Shown in pieces: positions 11,491 to 25,046 of a stretch of 64,000 bases of DNA. The notes beneath the pieces were generated by a model, which was not told where the DNA came from, searched no databases, and saw only the letters and a list, made by a program, of their open reading frames with translations. Origin of the DNA: Synaphobranchus kaupii (lineage: Eukaryota; Chordata; Actinopteri; Anguilliformes; Synaphobranchidae); the NCBI GenBank assembly GCA_029718625.1, contig CM056389.1, positions 22,167,381 to 22,231,380 on the forward strand, in the 5' to 3' direction. Made by a program: the position numbers and the translations under genes. The number at the start of each line of letters is the position of its first letter. Position 1 is the stretch's first letter.

Positions 11491-13103
11491 CCAATGGGAG
11501 TCGCAGTCGGATAGTGAAATGGCCAAAGCTGGTACCAGTGATATTTAGGCTGTAGGATCCAGCCTACGTTTGTAGCGAGCACCTCTACAGTACTGACTGT
11601 ACCACTCAGGATCCCGCAGATGGCTTCTGTCCACCCAATTTTCTGACTGCACTTCAAATTAAATCCGCCAGCTTGACGCTAGGTATAGTGGCTAGCTTGA
11701 CACTATAGATAAAATACTTTGTATATGCAAAGATATTTCTTCTTTGTGCTTGTCTCTACAATTTGACTCAGATTTGTCTGTGGGGTGATCAATATTCTAG
11801 TTCTATCATTGTTCGTCTAACCTTGTTAGATGCACTTATAAATCCGCTAAAGGAAAATTAAATAGAAATTAAAATTAGAGAATCTTTCCCTGAAGATTTG
11901 TCAATCACAGGGACTGTGAGACAGAGGACGTGTGCTTTCTTATGTCTCTTATTTCTTATATTTCTTATTATTTGTTTATCACAGGATAACCACGTCCCCA
12001 TGTCTGCTTGTATCTGTATGGCACTTGATGAGAATCATGGGGCATCATTTCTAACTTCACATTTTGGCACAACTATAGACTCATTACCCTTTTGGAAGCT
12101 TTGCAGTAGACGGTGTGCAAAATAAATGAGGATTCAGTTAGACGCTTTCACTTTAAAGCTGATTCAGGCTCAATGGAGTGAACAAATGGCTGATGAAAAA
12201 GTTGTTTATATATAATAAGAACTGTTATCCATATTCAGTTATAACTATGCAACTGGCAGTACTACCCTTTTTGTACTGCAAAATAACATTTCTCAACTAT
12301 AAACTGTACCCTTATGCCCAAAGGAACAGCACACACACAAAAACCGTTAAAGTGGTGAATAAAGAAATCAATAAATTAATTATGTGTAACTCCTCTAGTG
12401 AGTTACCTAAGCTAGTGATAGCCACCACTAGCTTTCTACAATGGTACAAGTGACCAGTGAAAGTATGTAGCTGGCCACATCAGGACTGAGGTCAATTATT
12501 TGTTAATTTTGTACATTCAGAAAAAAAAAATTTGATTTCCAAGTTTGATTTGTTCATTTGAAAAATGCTCATAGAACATACATAATTAATATTTTTCAGC
12601 TTTACGAGTATTTTCTGATTTGACTCAAATTGGAATTGACGGCTACACTGGTCTACATAAAAAAATCTCGATCATTGTTGCTTGCCATTTTACAGACCAT
12701 ACAATACTAATATTAATTAACAAAAGCAATTACTCACTGTGATTCCCTGTAAATTATGATCAGTTACTCTAGCTGAGGTACATTCGGGTATCTTTCCACT
12801 TTTTTCCTCATTAATCTTTTCCTCTCCACTCAGTTGAATGCTGCTCAGCTTTAATGGGGAGGCATTTCATTTAATCCACATTATGCATATCAGATGCTGT
12901 TCAATTAGATTGTTTCTGCGCTAAGAGAGCAGAGAATGTTTCCAGAATGTTCTAACATTGTCATCCTAGACCGATTGGTAAGACCTTTAAAAATTCCGGC
13001 TCCGTTGCTGCAGATGAGCACATTTCTGGCTTGGAGAGAAAAAACAAACAAACAAACAAACAAAAAATAAATAGTAATAATTAAAAGGAAAGCAAAATGT
13101 ATA

Positions 13104-13227
13104 GGGCTGGTTTTCTGGACAACGATTAAGCTTTGTCTAAGACTGTTTTATTATTCAGTGGATATAGCCATTGGGGAAATGTTTTTAGTCCAAGACTAGG
13201 CTTAATCCTTGTCTGGGAAACCAGCCC
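13104..13227. mobile_element. Palindromic MITE (124 bp)
   Basis: Left arm gggctggttttctggacaa and right arm, read inverted, gggctggtttcccagacaag continue as inverted repeats (gattaagc, aagact) for about 45 bases. This is a type of MITE widespread in fish genomes (gggctggtttcccagacaag). No coding capacity. Confidence 0.8.
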
Positions 13228-13496
13228 ATAGTATTTTAGAGAAAAAAAAACGTGAAGTAATTAATATTCAGCAATGTTAATGATCAATAACTGTAGGAAT
13301 GCTGTATAGACTGTGACTTGGAACCTTTTGTACTTATACTCTCATTACAGCTCTAAGCAAGCCGTTCAAATGTAGTTTATTTATTCTCTGAGCCCTTGCC
13401 CTAGCTGCTTTTGAATTTGCCACTTGAAAGAGGCTCAACGGTAAAAACTATGGAATATTCATATCCATATATCATATCCTATGCGGAATACTTGGG

Positions 13497-13970
13497 CTTT
13501 CACAGATGAACAAAATGAAAAGCGTGAAAAGGCCTTGAGCAAAATACTCTTGAAAAGATGCACCGAGTTTGCACCCTGTGCTCTGTGTGGGGAACAATAC
13601 ACAACGTTCTCATGCAAATAAGGAATTGGAGTAATGGCACCCGCATCCTTTCTGACTGACCGTGCTTTAGTGAAAAGTTTGCAATAAAGGCAAGGCTTCG
13701 CATTCAAGCAGCGCTGTATAAGATGCAGGTTGTTGTGCTATGCGTAACTACGGCCTTGAAGGTTATTGTCATGTTTACGGCCTCGGTTTCAAAATGGCAT
13801 GAATGACTGAAGAATCGAAAATAAAACGAGACCGCGTTCCTCTCTCGGTCTCTATCCCGCTCCCCGTCAGACCCCACGCCCGACCTCTTGATCAGAGACA
13901 TGCTTGGCAAGGAGACGAGGCGGCTCGTCAGCATATCGGCGGTCATCGCCCCGTGGCAGACGGGCTTCAA
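13497..13970. repeat. Duplicated block, copy 2 (probable source)
   Basis: Matches 10401-10842 in direct orientation. Here the sequence continues without a break into CpG-rich single-copy-looking DNA (to about 14215), whereas copy 1 is enclosed by minisatellite. This copy is therefore the likelier ancestor. The 167- and 166-codon frames starting inside it (to about 14391) are not recognised as proteins. Confidence 0.9.
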
Positions 13971-15840
13971 AGGAACGCGGGCGGTTCGGGCGTTAATATC
14001 GAATCGCTCGGTAGCGGTCATCCCCACGGCCGCGAATACAGCCGCTCCTTCGGATCAAAAACCCTGCCGCGTCCGAACGGGGCGTCGCTTTCAACCCCCG
14101 ATATCGGGCGTCTCACGTTTTCAATCACGACGGACGGCGTGTTTGCTCTCGGGGTTCTGCTTGGCCGAAGAGATGACGTGTGGAGCTGCACCCCGTCTCG
14201 CTGCCCCCCACCCTTTAGAGATGAGAAGAAACACCTGTCTCGCGTTTCTTTGGCATATAAGCTTATTCAGAGGTCACATCTGTCTACACAGCCTATCTTT
14301 TGATATCTGGACAGATGTAAAGATGATCGAAAGGGTAGCTTTCGCTTGGCTCCGATTTAAAAAAGAATTAAGACAATTTGTTTTGTCTTGAGTTAGCAGC
14401 ACTGTGCCACCTGCCACTTGCTCAAGAAGCAGAACGTTTGCAGTTTGTTCCCCTCCCCCGGTGTATTCAACAGCAAGCCAGCGGCTGTTTTACACCGCAG
14501 TCCGTGGAGTATTAACAGAGAGAGGCGAGGCTTGTATCTCACTGACCACAGCAGGACCACAGCTGGCAATCTGTGGGCTGCTGGCGCCGTTGCCGGGAGG
14601 AACTAATGCAGCGGCAACCGGAGGGAGCCATGCCAACTTACACCGACCTTTGACCCCTGACGGGATGGGCCAATCGTGTCCCAGCTCTGTGGACTGCCAG
14701 GTTTCAGTGACTAATTATTCGGCTGAGGCTTGAGTATGCGGTGGATGTACGGTGAAGTCTGCTGCAAGCACCTTTTCAGAATGACCGTGCTACTCAAAGG
14801 ACTGTTATCTCTTTTTGATACTAACTTTTCTTTTAGTTCATGCTTTTTTCCACATCTTTTTTCTACCCAATTTGGAATGTCCGGTTCACTGCTGCAAACT
14901 CTCCTCTCCTCTCCTCTCCTTTCCTCTCCTCCGCTGATTATCACACCACAGTTCCCAAGTCTGGCTTGCACAGACAGCAGAGGAAGACACTTCATGTGAA
15001 ACTGAACCGGTGGACTTGCAGGTGCTGCATCGACCAGCAGGGGTCGCTAGTGCAGGATGAGATGCGATCGTTGGCCAACTGAAGTCCCCCCCCCCTTCCT
15101 CAACTGTGGCAACCAGCCCACGGGGGTAACTCACAGGTGGCTCAGGCGGCGCCCTACAGGGCTGCTGGCCATTGTTGACACTAGCACGTTCCAGATTTGA
15201 TACCAGACCATGCGGCCCATCTATACACTACAACAGTGCCTGGACAGGATGAGCTCCCCAGCAACACATGATATTCACCTTCTGTCTGTTTCACACAGGC
15301 ACACACACCTACACACACACACACACACGCATACACACAATTTGTATGAAATGCAAACAAAAAAAAAAAAAGATAAATATTTGATGTAGTCAATGAGTAA
15401 GGGCACAGTGGGAAACCATTAGTGGTAATATCTTCAAAACGATCTTCTTTGCCTAACAATCATTGCCTATTGTAATTTTTTGTGAATCTGTAAAATTCAT
15501 AATATTAAAATAAATAAAATAGCACAGGGGTACGCCATTGCGTTTGGTAGTGTTGTAGCTCGGAGGACCAGAAAAAAACTGCCTAATTAACAAACATTTC
15601 CTGATGGTATCAGCTGACTATCACCATGACAGCTCCAAGAAACTTAAAAGGAAGGATGGCAGGGAAGGCAAAAGGGACACATTTGTATGGTTTTTAATTG
15701 AATTTGAAAGAATTGGCACTAAAGCGTGCAGAATACATTGGCTCTATTCCATAGATGTGGAGTTCCAAAAGTTACTCTGAAGAAAAAACAACCCCCCCAC
15801 CCCTCATCAGTTTTTCTTAAGGACCCACTTATCCCCCCCC

Positions 15841-15922
15841 CTCTCTCTCTCTCTTTCTCTTTCTCTCCCCCCCTCTCTCTTTCTTTCTCTCTCCCTCTCC
15901 CCCCCCTCTCTCTCCCTCTTCC
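15841..15922. repeat. C/T-rich low-complexity tract
   Basis: CT repeat mixed with C runs; no other feature. Confidence 0.9.
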
Positions 15923-17770
15923 AATTAATGCTTCTTTCATGGCAGTCATTAATTAATCTGTTTTTATTTCCCGCGCTACCTCTGCCAAGTTCAGGAGTGC
16001 ACTCTTCCGTAATCAGGGCATTGTCTCAAGTAATTGTCAGTCAGACTGTTTCCTTGTTTGCTTTTGAACAACTTTAGAACAGCGCCGGGCGAAGCCGAAT
16101 TGCCGAAAATGCCTCACGTTGGCTTTGATGTACCCGCTCTGCCAGAGCTTTTTCGGGAGGAACGGGGTCCTGCATCACCCCCCGCTGAAGTGCAGCGCCG
16201 CATTCCTGCTTGCCTCGGCTCGTGTTTACCGCGAGAGAGCTGCCTTTTATGCTCAACAGGCCCGGCTCTGAAAATACATTCATCAAAGTGTATTTTACCT
16301 TCCCGCAGAGAGCAACGCCAGTTGTACTCTAGCTGTCATTGTGAAAGGTTCCTCCACGAGGAGACTGTTTCTGAGCTCGATAGCTTGCTAGCATTGTTTA
16401 GTTATTTGCACGATCGTCTCTGTAACCGTGCTGCGGTCGACAGTGATTAAGCCGTTTTCTTAATTTGTGCTAATCTACCTTCGCGACTTTTATTCAGACT
16501 GTAAATGCCGTAACGGCACTTCCAAAGCAAGCTTTCTGCCGTCTTCCTATGTGTACACATGGTATTTATACTGTAGATTCATTCAAAATCTCTCCTTAAC
16601 GTTAACTTGATGGATGTGAAAGCTTTATCCAAAACCAAAGAACACATGAGAATCAGGGCTGAAGTTCTTTGGTATAATTTGGTCTCAGGTCGGTTGCAAA
16701 TGAACTGTGGTCTACTTTGCAGCTTATGAGAAAGCAATCTGCACCGGTTCCAAGAGGGTGGTTGATGCATGCGTGAAGGACAAGTATGAGGTGATGATGT
16801 CTTTTTTGACACGCTATCCAAACAGGTTATCAGAAACACACAACACTGATGATGTAAGAATGTATTAAGAAAGTACACCACAGTTTGGCTCAACTAGTTA
16901 CGATTGAAGGATGAACAGAATAATTATACCTGTATGGTGTCTGTGGACACCAGATCTTAGCTAAAATAAAAGTGTTAATTCTTCATCAAGCAGCAAGGTC
17001 GATATTGACTTCGAAAATGTCAAGGAAGCCTCCAAAAGAGCGCTGAAGATAGGATCGGAGGAACGGACAGGGAGCGGGTTCGGCGGGCTGCGTTTTGTGT
17101 GAGTTTGCCCAACTGCAGGGGAGGAGTGGGCAGCCCCCAGAGGAAGAGAGGAGGAGAGAGCAGAGCGCTCCGCGACCCCTCCCGTCACTTTAATTAAGAG
17201 ATAGATTTGAACAAAAGGCAGAGGAGGCGCCGGTAAGCAGAAAAAAGCGGAAGCGCCGATACGCCGGCGGCCTCATTAGGAGCGTTCTCCGTCCCTGAGA
17301 CGCTGCGGACAGATCGGGTTTGGGGAGGGAGAGGGGGAGGGGGTGACTACACACTCCCCGTATGTCAAGGGCGTTCATTTGTTTTTACATTCTTAATCAG
17401 TCGATTGATCCGTCGATCAATGAGCCTTAGCGCACACCGAAGCTCCTTTTACACTCAACCCGTCACGTATCGTTTGGCGGGGGAGATTAACCCCTTCCTC
17501 GCTGCGCTGTTAACTGTGCGGAGATGATGAAGGAGTTGAAGGACTTCTCTCGGGTCATAGAATGCAAGCCTGTCTTCTTCTGTTGTCAGAGTGTTGCTTT
17601 GAGTGTTGCCGTGGTGATGTTTGGACGTGCGCTCATTGAGTAGCAGTGGTGGGAGTGGGAGGGGCGTGGGGCGGGAGCGGGCAGGTTGGGGCGGGAGCGG
17701 GCGGGTTGGGGTGGGCAGTTGACTCGTACACGGAGGTGCGTTTTCCTATGCCTTCCCGCCTACATCCATC

Positions 17771-17827
<57 letters not shown>

Positions 17828-17872
17828 ACTCACTCTCCACCCTTTCCTCACCTTATCTCTCTCTCTCTCTCT
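17771..17872. repeat. (CT)n microsatellite
   Basis: CT blocks at 17771-17828 and 17855-17873 with short interruptions. They are preceded by a G-rich stretch (17646-17715) with two copies of a gggcgggagcgggc-like motif. Confidence 0.95.
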
Positions 17873-18030
17873 CAGGGTTTTGCTATTACTGTATCAAAAC
17901 CAGAATATTTATAATTGTTCAATAAGAATATGTAATATAAGTGTGTGAAACAACAAGATTACAAGATGTGAGATTGTAGTATGCTCTTATGGAGACTGAC
18001 AGACACACATTCTTTTTATTTTTTTTACTT

Positions 18031-18183
18031 GCAGTCTTTGATTATAGCTGGATATTTACTGAAGCAATTCAGGTTAAGTACCTTGCCCAAGGGTAAAAAG
18101 GCAGTTCCCCATATGGGCATCGAACCAAATCACCTTGTAGCGGCAAGCCCAGCTCCCTAGCTACCACGTTACACTGCCAGTGT
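18031..18183 (-). mobile_element. Degraded tRNA-derived SINE, 5' part
   Basis: On the minus strand it reads actggcagtgtaacgtggta, then a variable stretch, ggttcgatgcccat (B box), and ttgggcaaggtacttaacct followed by a tail resembling tatccagct. The order and words match the well-preserved copy at 50377-50614, but the 3' tail is missing or decayed. Confidence 0.8.
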
Positions 18184-19749
18184 AAATATTAAGAGTTCAT
18201 CAATATTTCTTGTCTCTCATCCATTGTTTTCCTTTCAAATTAGCAAATAGCTGCTGCAGGACATGTGGGAGAGGCCAGTGTGATCACAGTATATTGCTGT
18301 GCATGCTGGTATTGTTGGTCCTCCCAATTACCAGAGAACCCATCTGGGGAATCGGGTGTAGATAATTCCAAAGCCAGACCCAACCTGCAAAACAGGTGTC
18401 TTATACATTTCTTCAGAAACAGCTGCAATTGTCTGAAGCACAATGAGTCCACATTGCTCTGTGCTTTAAATAGCAATAGCAACACAATGTTTCTTAATCT
18501 GCTCATGGGCTACAGATGTGAACAAGCTTTTTAGCAAAACGAGACACTCACATGCTTACTAGCCTACTTTGTCCCTGTGTGTTCTTAAATAAATGAAATG
18601 TCATAAAATAAATATACAAGTATGTAACTATGCTTAAAGAAATAAAAATAAAGGCCGTAATTCAATCAAGAATCAAATTTAGGACTTTGTTAGTTTGGCA
18701 AGTGCATTTCCATGATTGCTGAACTTAACAAAACTGCAACTGAAGAGAAGAAAAATTAACACTTGACTTGAATTGAGAGTAAGTTAAGGGCAAATATTGA
18801 CTGACACATTCCAGGCCAAAGACTGTTCCTTTTCAAATCCCTTTTTAAAAACACATCTTCAATGCTTAAACATCCCTCCTTCTTTTATTTTATTCTATTT
18901 TGATTTATTTTTATTACATTTTTTTCTGTCTTTCACTGAGTCCAGCTGCAGGGCTTCCATTGACCCAGCCCCGTTGATGAAACACAAAAGGCTTTCCACA
19001 ACCCTTTGAAACCGTAGCGAGGGCTGGCACGTTCATCTTTTCAAATGTTCTACTCAAATCTTGCCAGGCCATTATGTTAAGAATATTCTAAGCTGAGGGG
19101 AGAAATTGAGAAAATAAGTATGTTTAAAATAAATAAATAAGTCAAGCATACAATTATATTTAATGGCATAGTTTGCCTGTAAATGCGTTTCGCCCTCCCA
19201 TGTGGCCTAGCCATCTGAAGGGCCGATGATTGGAACGCTGTTGATTTTACACGGACTGACCCTGATGAAACTCAGTGCTGGTTTTGCACCCAGAGAGAAA
19301 CCTGCTCGGACTCCTGAGGTTGAAAAACGCCGGCCAATTAAACGGTGCGAGGAGGACCGTTGGCTTCAAAATTGAGTGCTGTGCTGCGTAGCAGCTTTAG
19401 TAGAGGTTCTCGCCGGGTAATTGGCGATGATGACGTCGTGTCAAAGCTGTCCTTGGCCTACAGTGGGGAAGGCCTTTCGGGCTGAAGCTTTGTATGGTCA
19501 GGGACACGGTCATTAATAAAACCGCATTGACGGTGTGTTGATATAGATTTGTTAATATTTCTTTTGTCTTCTGGACTGACCGTATGCAATGCAACCGGTG
19601 TGCCAGGTCTGTTAGTGTTATTTGGCTTTTCTCTTATTTTCTGCATTGATAGAATGAAAGGCAGTCAGTCGGTAGGGCACCCATAGGAGTCCTGTTAATC
19701 CTCAGTAGTGCATGGCCCAAATGCCCTGGCCTCAAGGCAAACAATAATA

Positions 19750-19826
19750 GTAATAATGGATTACTGTTATATAGCGCCTTACGTCTCATGATCTCTAAGC
19801 GCCTTGCAGTGAAGGGGGGGAACTTG
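19750..19826. repeat. Interspersed repeat fragment
   Basis: Contains ttatatagcgccttacgtct and ctaagcgccttgcagtgaa, an arrangement found in a common fish interspersed repeat (aaggcgctatataa on the other strand). Too short to classify. Confidence 0.4.
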
Positions 19827-19855
19827 TGGTAGAAGGTCTAGATTGTGACCACATG

Positions 19856-20150
19856 AGTCCTTAGTTGAGTTAGTTACAGTAAGTGTCCTTAGTTGAGGTA
19901 GTTACAGTAAGTGTCCTTAGTTGAGTTAGTTACAATGTGTGTCCTTATTTGAGTTAGTTACGGTAAGTGTCCTTAGTTGAGTTAGTTACAGTAAGTGTCC
20001 TTAGTTGAGTTAGTTACAGTAAGTGTCCTTAGTTGACTTAGTTACAGTAAGTGTCCTTGGTTGAGGTAGTTACAGTAAGTGTCCTTAGTTGAGTTAGTTA
20101 CAATGCGTGTCCTTATTTGAGTTAGTTACGGTAAGTGTCCTTAGTTGCAT
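19856..20150. repeat. 28-bp minisatellite
   Basis: About 10-11 copies of gtccttagttgagttagtta followed by cagtaagt. A variant pair (caatgtgtgtccttatttg then cggtaag) appears twice about 180 bases apart, a hint of duplication of multi-unit blocks. Decayed units continue to about 20240. Confidence 0.93.
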
Positions 20151-23100
20151 TGTTTACTCAGGTGTGTGGTGTTGTTTGATAGGTGTCCTCATTTACCTTT
20201 GGTACTTTAGGTTTTAGCTTTGTTGCTATAGGTGTCCTTAGTTTAGGTATGAAGAGGAAGACCATTACTGGCCATTTCTACCTTGTTTTTCAAATAAAAC
20301 CCACTGGCTGTATGCGGCAACTAGTATAAATGTGCAATTTATATGTTTCGTAAGTCCTCCAGGAACAGGATATCTGCTGAGAAAATAGATCATTTAAGGG
20401 TGATGCAACTGGTCTTTCATATTGGCTGCTTTGTAGCTGAGAGATCCGGATGGCTCAAGAGCCGAGTGGGGGAGCAGGGAGAGTTTCTGTCCGAGGCTCT
20501 GAAGAGACGTAAAATTCAAAGAGCACCTAATCTCTACCTTGCAGCTTGTTACACCTGAAAGAACAGAGAGAGAGAGAGGAAAGAGCCTGTGTATTATTAT
20601 TAATTAATTCATTTTCATTCAAACGGTTTTAAATTCCATTTGAGCTTGTGTGGTAACTGGAGGTCTTGTAGCTGACCAAAGTGGGGAGCAGCTTTGAACA
20701 TCAGATCAGATCAGATTATGTGCCCAGTGAAAGGCTGAATGGGTGAGCGTCTGGTACGGAGGAACCAGTCTGTGTTTGAGGGTCTGTCTTTTATGCTGAT
20801 CGAGGTGCTTCACCTTGTATCAGCTAGGAACACTTACTGAGCAGTACATATCGATATACATACGTATATAAAAAGATTTATACTGTAAATACATAATTAT
20901 TACATACCTACATACATATACACATGCATACAGTCAGAGATTTTCTTGGGGAGAAAATTAACTGTTAAAATTAGCTGTTTGAATTACCTCAGCGAATGGT
21001 CTTTAGTTGGATGTACCAAGCAGAAACGAGTCGACTTTCTTTATAACAACAAAAAGAAAGCTTGTTGTTTTCTTTATGTGGCTTTAGTGTGGTTTTCTTT
21101 ATTTCCTGGGAGTACAGTCTGAACCTGCATGGATCTAAAGCTGTCTACCTATGCCTTTGACCACTGCAAAGAACAAGGTTATTGTGTCTGTCAGTCAAGG
21201 TCAAAGCTGTTCACAGAGAATATGAGGACATAGTACACAGTAAATTAGCTCGTAACAGAGGATCAGGGCCTATTTCTCTGGGCCTTCTCTTCTGTTTTCC
21301 CTTTGAGCTGAGCTGTGACTAGATGTGACCAGGTGAACTTAAAGTAAATATCCTGCATGGAACATACAGTAGGCTACATAGACATGTATGTTTATCAGTG
21401 GCGTACCGTGGTATTAGAACAAGGCTCTCTGTAATCTTACCTTTAACGGATGATCACTCTCAATCTGTTTTCCATTTACTTAGCCTGATCGTCAATCAAA
21501 TAATTGATTCACTCAATAACCAAGAACAATTAGTAAATTATTAGGCTACCCATTTATTTTGAGATAGCATTATTGTTCTGTGCATCATAGACTTTTGTTG
21601 CATTTTTCTATATTCACATTTTTGATGACCTGTTATCATGCGAAGATTCTGACTTTTAAATGCTCCATGTTTAATGTTTCGTATATTTTCGTAAATTTGT
21701 TTTTCTTGCCTGAATTATGTGTTGCACTCAACGGATCGAGACACTTAAGAGGCTGTCCTCTTTAAATGTATGCTCTCTAATGTTTAAATCGCTTTGACTG
21801 ATTTGAGTGTCGTCTTAAAATTAGTTACATTCTTTCACGCATTCAGATTATTGCCTGATCTTTGTTAAATGATCTCAAGTTGTCTCTTTGTCACTATCAT
21901 TTCTAAATCATTATAGGCTACATATGGGTCTTAATTATTCAGCGAATTAATTGTTTGATTGTTAGGCTACTCAAGCTACATAAATGGAAACAAGTAATGC
22001 TGTACACCCCACTTTTTCCAACACACCGGCCCCGTCGCAACAGATATTTAAGTGCTACCCATTTTATGACACAAAGAAAAATACTAGCACAGAAAAACTT
22101 GATATATTCATTGATATTTGTTATTCAATGAATTAATTGCTTGATTGATAATTAAGAACTATGAATGTAAACAGGTTGAGAGTAATATCCGTATAAAGGT
22201 AAGGATACCGAAGGCCTATTTTACAGCCGACGGTATGCCAGTGATGTTTATGCCATCAGAACGCATTCAGGTTTTGTTTGTTTGTAAATGCTAAAAAAAT
22301 CATGAACCTCTTTCTCTATTTTCTGAAATATGCGTATGTTCCCTGCTCAGGTGAAGTCAGCATTGTAAGGTGGAAGTGTGCCCCTTATCGGATCCCCAAA
22401 GGTGAACAGACTGTGTCTAGCACCTCAGCTGCCTCTGTGGAATGCTCCCTTAACTGTTGAAGTTGAAGCAGCATCATGTTGTGACCTTAGTTTGTCCATA
22501 TACAACGTAATAATTTCAGTGTTGTTGGAAAGCCGATGTTATGGGGAAGCTGTTTGGTGTGTCTGAGGGGAGTTTTACAGCATTATGTCAAGGGAACCAA
22601 ACTTTATTTAGTTATTTATTTAATTTAGTTATTTATTGTACACAATGGTGTTGATGGTTTCTGTACAGGGAGCTGCATTTTAGCCTGTGAGCATTTACTT
22701 CTCTTGGACTTCACCTGCTTTTTTTTTTTTTAAGAGTCAAGGCCTTTCTCATCTCGTCTTGCGCAGTGGCTGCAGTCTTGTTGCTTGGGCACCATGGAAG
22801 AGTGAGCCGGGTTATTGATTTGGACCCGTCAAACAATAAGCTAAGGCTTCATCTCTCTGCTCTGTGTGAGCAGCCTTCCAACCCATCATTCCCCAGTCAA
22901 AAACTAATCCCAGGCTGACTTACGGAGAGAGCACAACAAACGCCTCACAGAGAACTGCACAGCAGCATATATAATCTTTCATCCCCCCCCCCCCCCCCTC
23001 CAAAAAAATGGTCAGCAAATATGGGAAATGATGGTGATGATGTCAATAAAAAATAGACAAGAGCCGAGGAACTTTCCCGCCTTTTTTTTGTGTCTTTATC

Positions 23101-23829
23101 TGTTCTGTTTTTTTTCTCTCTTTTCTTCTGTTTCCTTCTTTTTTTTAAATTTTGACTTCAGCCCTAACCCTCTAAACCTGAGGGCCATGGCGTGAATGCG
23201 CTATCACTCTCACCGCCCCAGCTGTATCATCCATTGTTGCTTCTCTATTCAGAACATGGTGAGAGGTAATAATCGGGAGATTCACGTAGCCAGAGGTGAA
23301 AGGCTAAAGAGAAACAAAGTAACCTCTCTTCTGACGCTTTAACTTAATTTACGGGAGTCGCGCCTGTCAAATGCTTTGTGCGAAATATCGCTCCCTTTCA
23401 TTCCCGATCTGTATGCAGCCTCGCTCGTTGCCGGAGAAATGATACGAGCGGTCTCCCGCTGACATAATTCTGCATACATTTCGCCGCAGAGTGTGAGGTT
23501 TTAAGTGAAAGCTTTGGGAGTTCATTGTTCACAGTACGCCGTGTAATTGCCTGGCTGAATTTGGAGCCTTGAAGTAGTTTTAATCAGCGGCAAAGAAAAG
23601 TTATCTGCCGCTAAGTGGGGGTTTTTCTAGGGGGGTTTTTTGAGGTAATGGGGGCTGGGAAGACTGAAGGCGGAAATGTGAGCACAACATAAAAAGCATG
23701 GGACACAGTGTTAAGACTTAATGAATTCAGGTGAAGGGAAGTAAAATAGATCACAAGTAGGTACTCTAAGTAGGTACTCTATATTGCTCTCACCTAAATA
23801 AACAGGATGAGCAACAGTCTTGTCCATAG

Positions 23830-24004
23830 GCAATTTACACAGATTATATTTTCACATGCAGTCCATTTACAGTATACTACAGTATGCTTTATTGAAGCAG
23901 TGCAGGTTGAGTATCTTGCTCAAGGGTATGAAAGCAGTGCACCTACTGGGAAATGAACCTGTAGCTTAGGGGTCCATTTCCATAACTATCATACTGCAAT
24001 GCCC
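23830..24004 (-). mobile_element. Degraded tRNA-derived SINE
   Basis: On the minus strand it reads gcattgcagtatgatagtta, then a degenerate B-box region, then ttgagcaagatactcaacct, gcactgcttcaataaag and a tail with gtgtaaattgcc. Same family as the copy at 50377-50614, with many changes. Confidence 0.7.
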
Positions 24005-25046
24005 CCCCCCCCTCCCCCCAAGTTGTAGATTGACCGCACATCCAAACAGCTGTAAGAAAAAGGAACGTCTCCGATGTTCGTTGAAAATTATGTTTATTTC
24101 CAGGAATGGCAGTTGTCAGAGATACAGTAAATGCACTCTGGAATCAGCGGAGTTAGTCTGAATCCTGTTCTGTGAAATTTAAATACCATTTTCGGGCTTT
24201 GTTTTCTACAGGCGGGAAACAGAAATGCATATTCAAAATGATGTGATTGATTTAAGGAAGCCACTGTCTGTCCATCAGTAGGGGGTCTGAAGGTTCAACT
24301 TCCTGTGGTCTAACCAGGAACCATTCCTGGTTGTATTGCTAATCTAGTCTCCTTGGTTGGAATAGGCCTTGATCACTCACTCCCAGCTGCTATTCTATAA
24401 TTGAATACTATGCCTATCAGTGGCGACGAGTCACTGCTTACACTTACATTTTAACCTGCATTGTATTTATGATAAGTTGGTTGATTCGGCCGGCGGCCTG
24501 GTTGATTTTCCAGTGTTTGAGTGGATCATGTCTACTTAGAATCTTACACAGGGTATAAAGTAACATGATGAGTTACTGCTGTTAAGGCTATCATGAAAGC
24601 TAAACGTGTCTTCCCGTCGATTAAAAAAAAAAAAACTCAAATACTCTCAGAATTATACAAGGGCCTTATTTTTGCACTATTGCTGATGAACACAATGAGA
24701 GAAAATCGACGGTGTTTGATATTGAACGCTTCACAAAAGAGGCCTCGGATAGCAAGCCACTGAAAATAAAGCCATTGCAGAACAAAGATAATGACTGTTC
24801 CAATGAGATCACTTATTTGATTATTGGATCATTTAAAAATACCTTTTTCAGCTGCAAAATGAGAGAAGCCAATTAAAAAATGAAAAGTCTACAGCAGCAT
24901 AAGTAGAAAGCCCGATCATTAAAGGCTTCAAGGTCTTGTGTATTTAGCCTTCACTTTCGACGGCATGAACAATTCAGGGATTTGAACGTGATACTTTTTC
25001 CATAGCGACTGTCCTGAAATTAGTTTTCCTGTGCTGTGAATTTCAG

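Larger units (their letters stand above)
5472..25046 (+). other. gbe1: GBE1 intron (19575 bases)
   Basis: Bounded by gttagt and tttcag. It carries fold-back elements, three SINE-like copies, three minisatellites and a duplicated block, listed separately. In 6570-7180 nothing is clear. In 7180-7520 the sequence is CpG-rich, with three copies of a 16-bp unit (gcctgcgctgacccc) at 7187-7232. The stretches 8100-9430, 9680-10360, 11500-13100, 14250-17640, 18190-19740, 20240-23820 and 24010-25040 show no gene. They hold only short CT/CA/C runs (14889-14930, 15300-15330, 15840-15922, 22983-22999, 24003-24018). The 23330-23640 stretch is complex and free of simple repeats, so it could hold conserved non-coding sequence, but I cannot test that. 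Confidence 0.85.

Noticed and set aside
13803..14391. Overlapping 166- and 167-codon frames in CpG-rich sequence
   Set aside because: Two overlapping frames in the same GC-rich stretch are typical of stop-poor composition; neither resembles a known protein.
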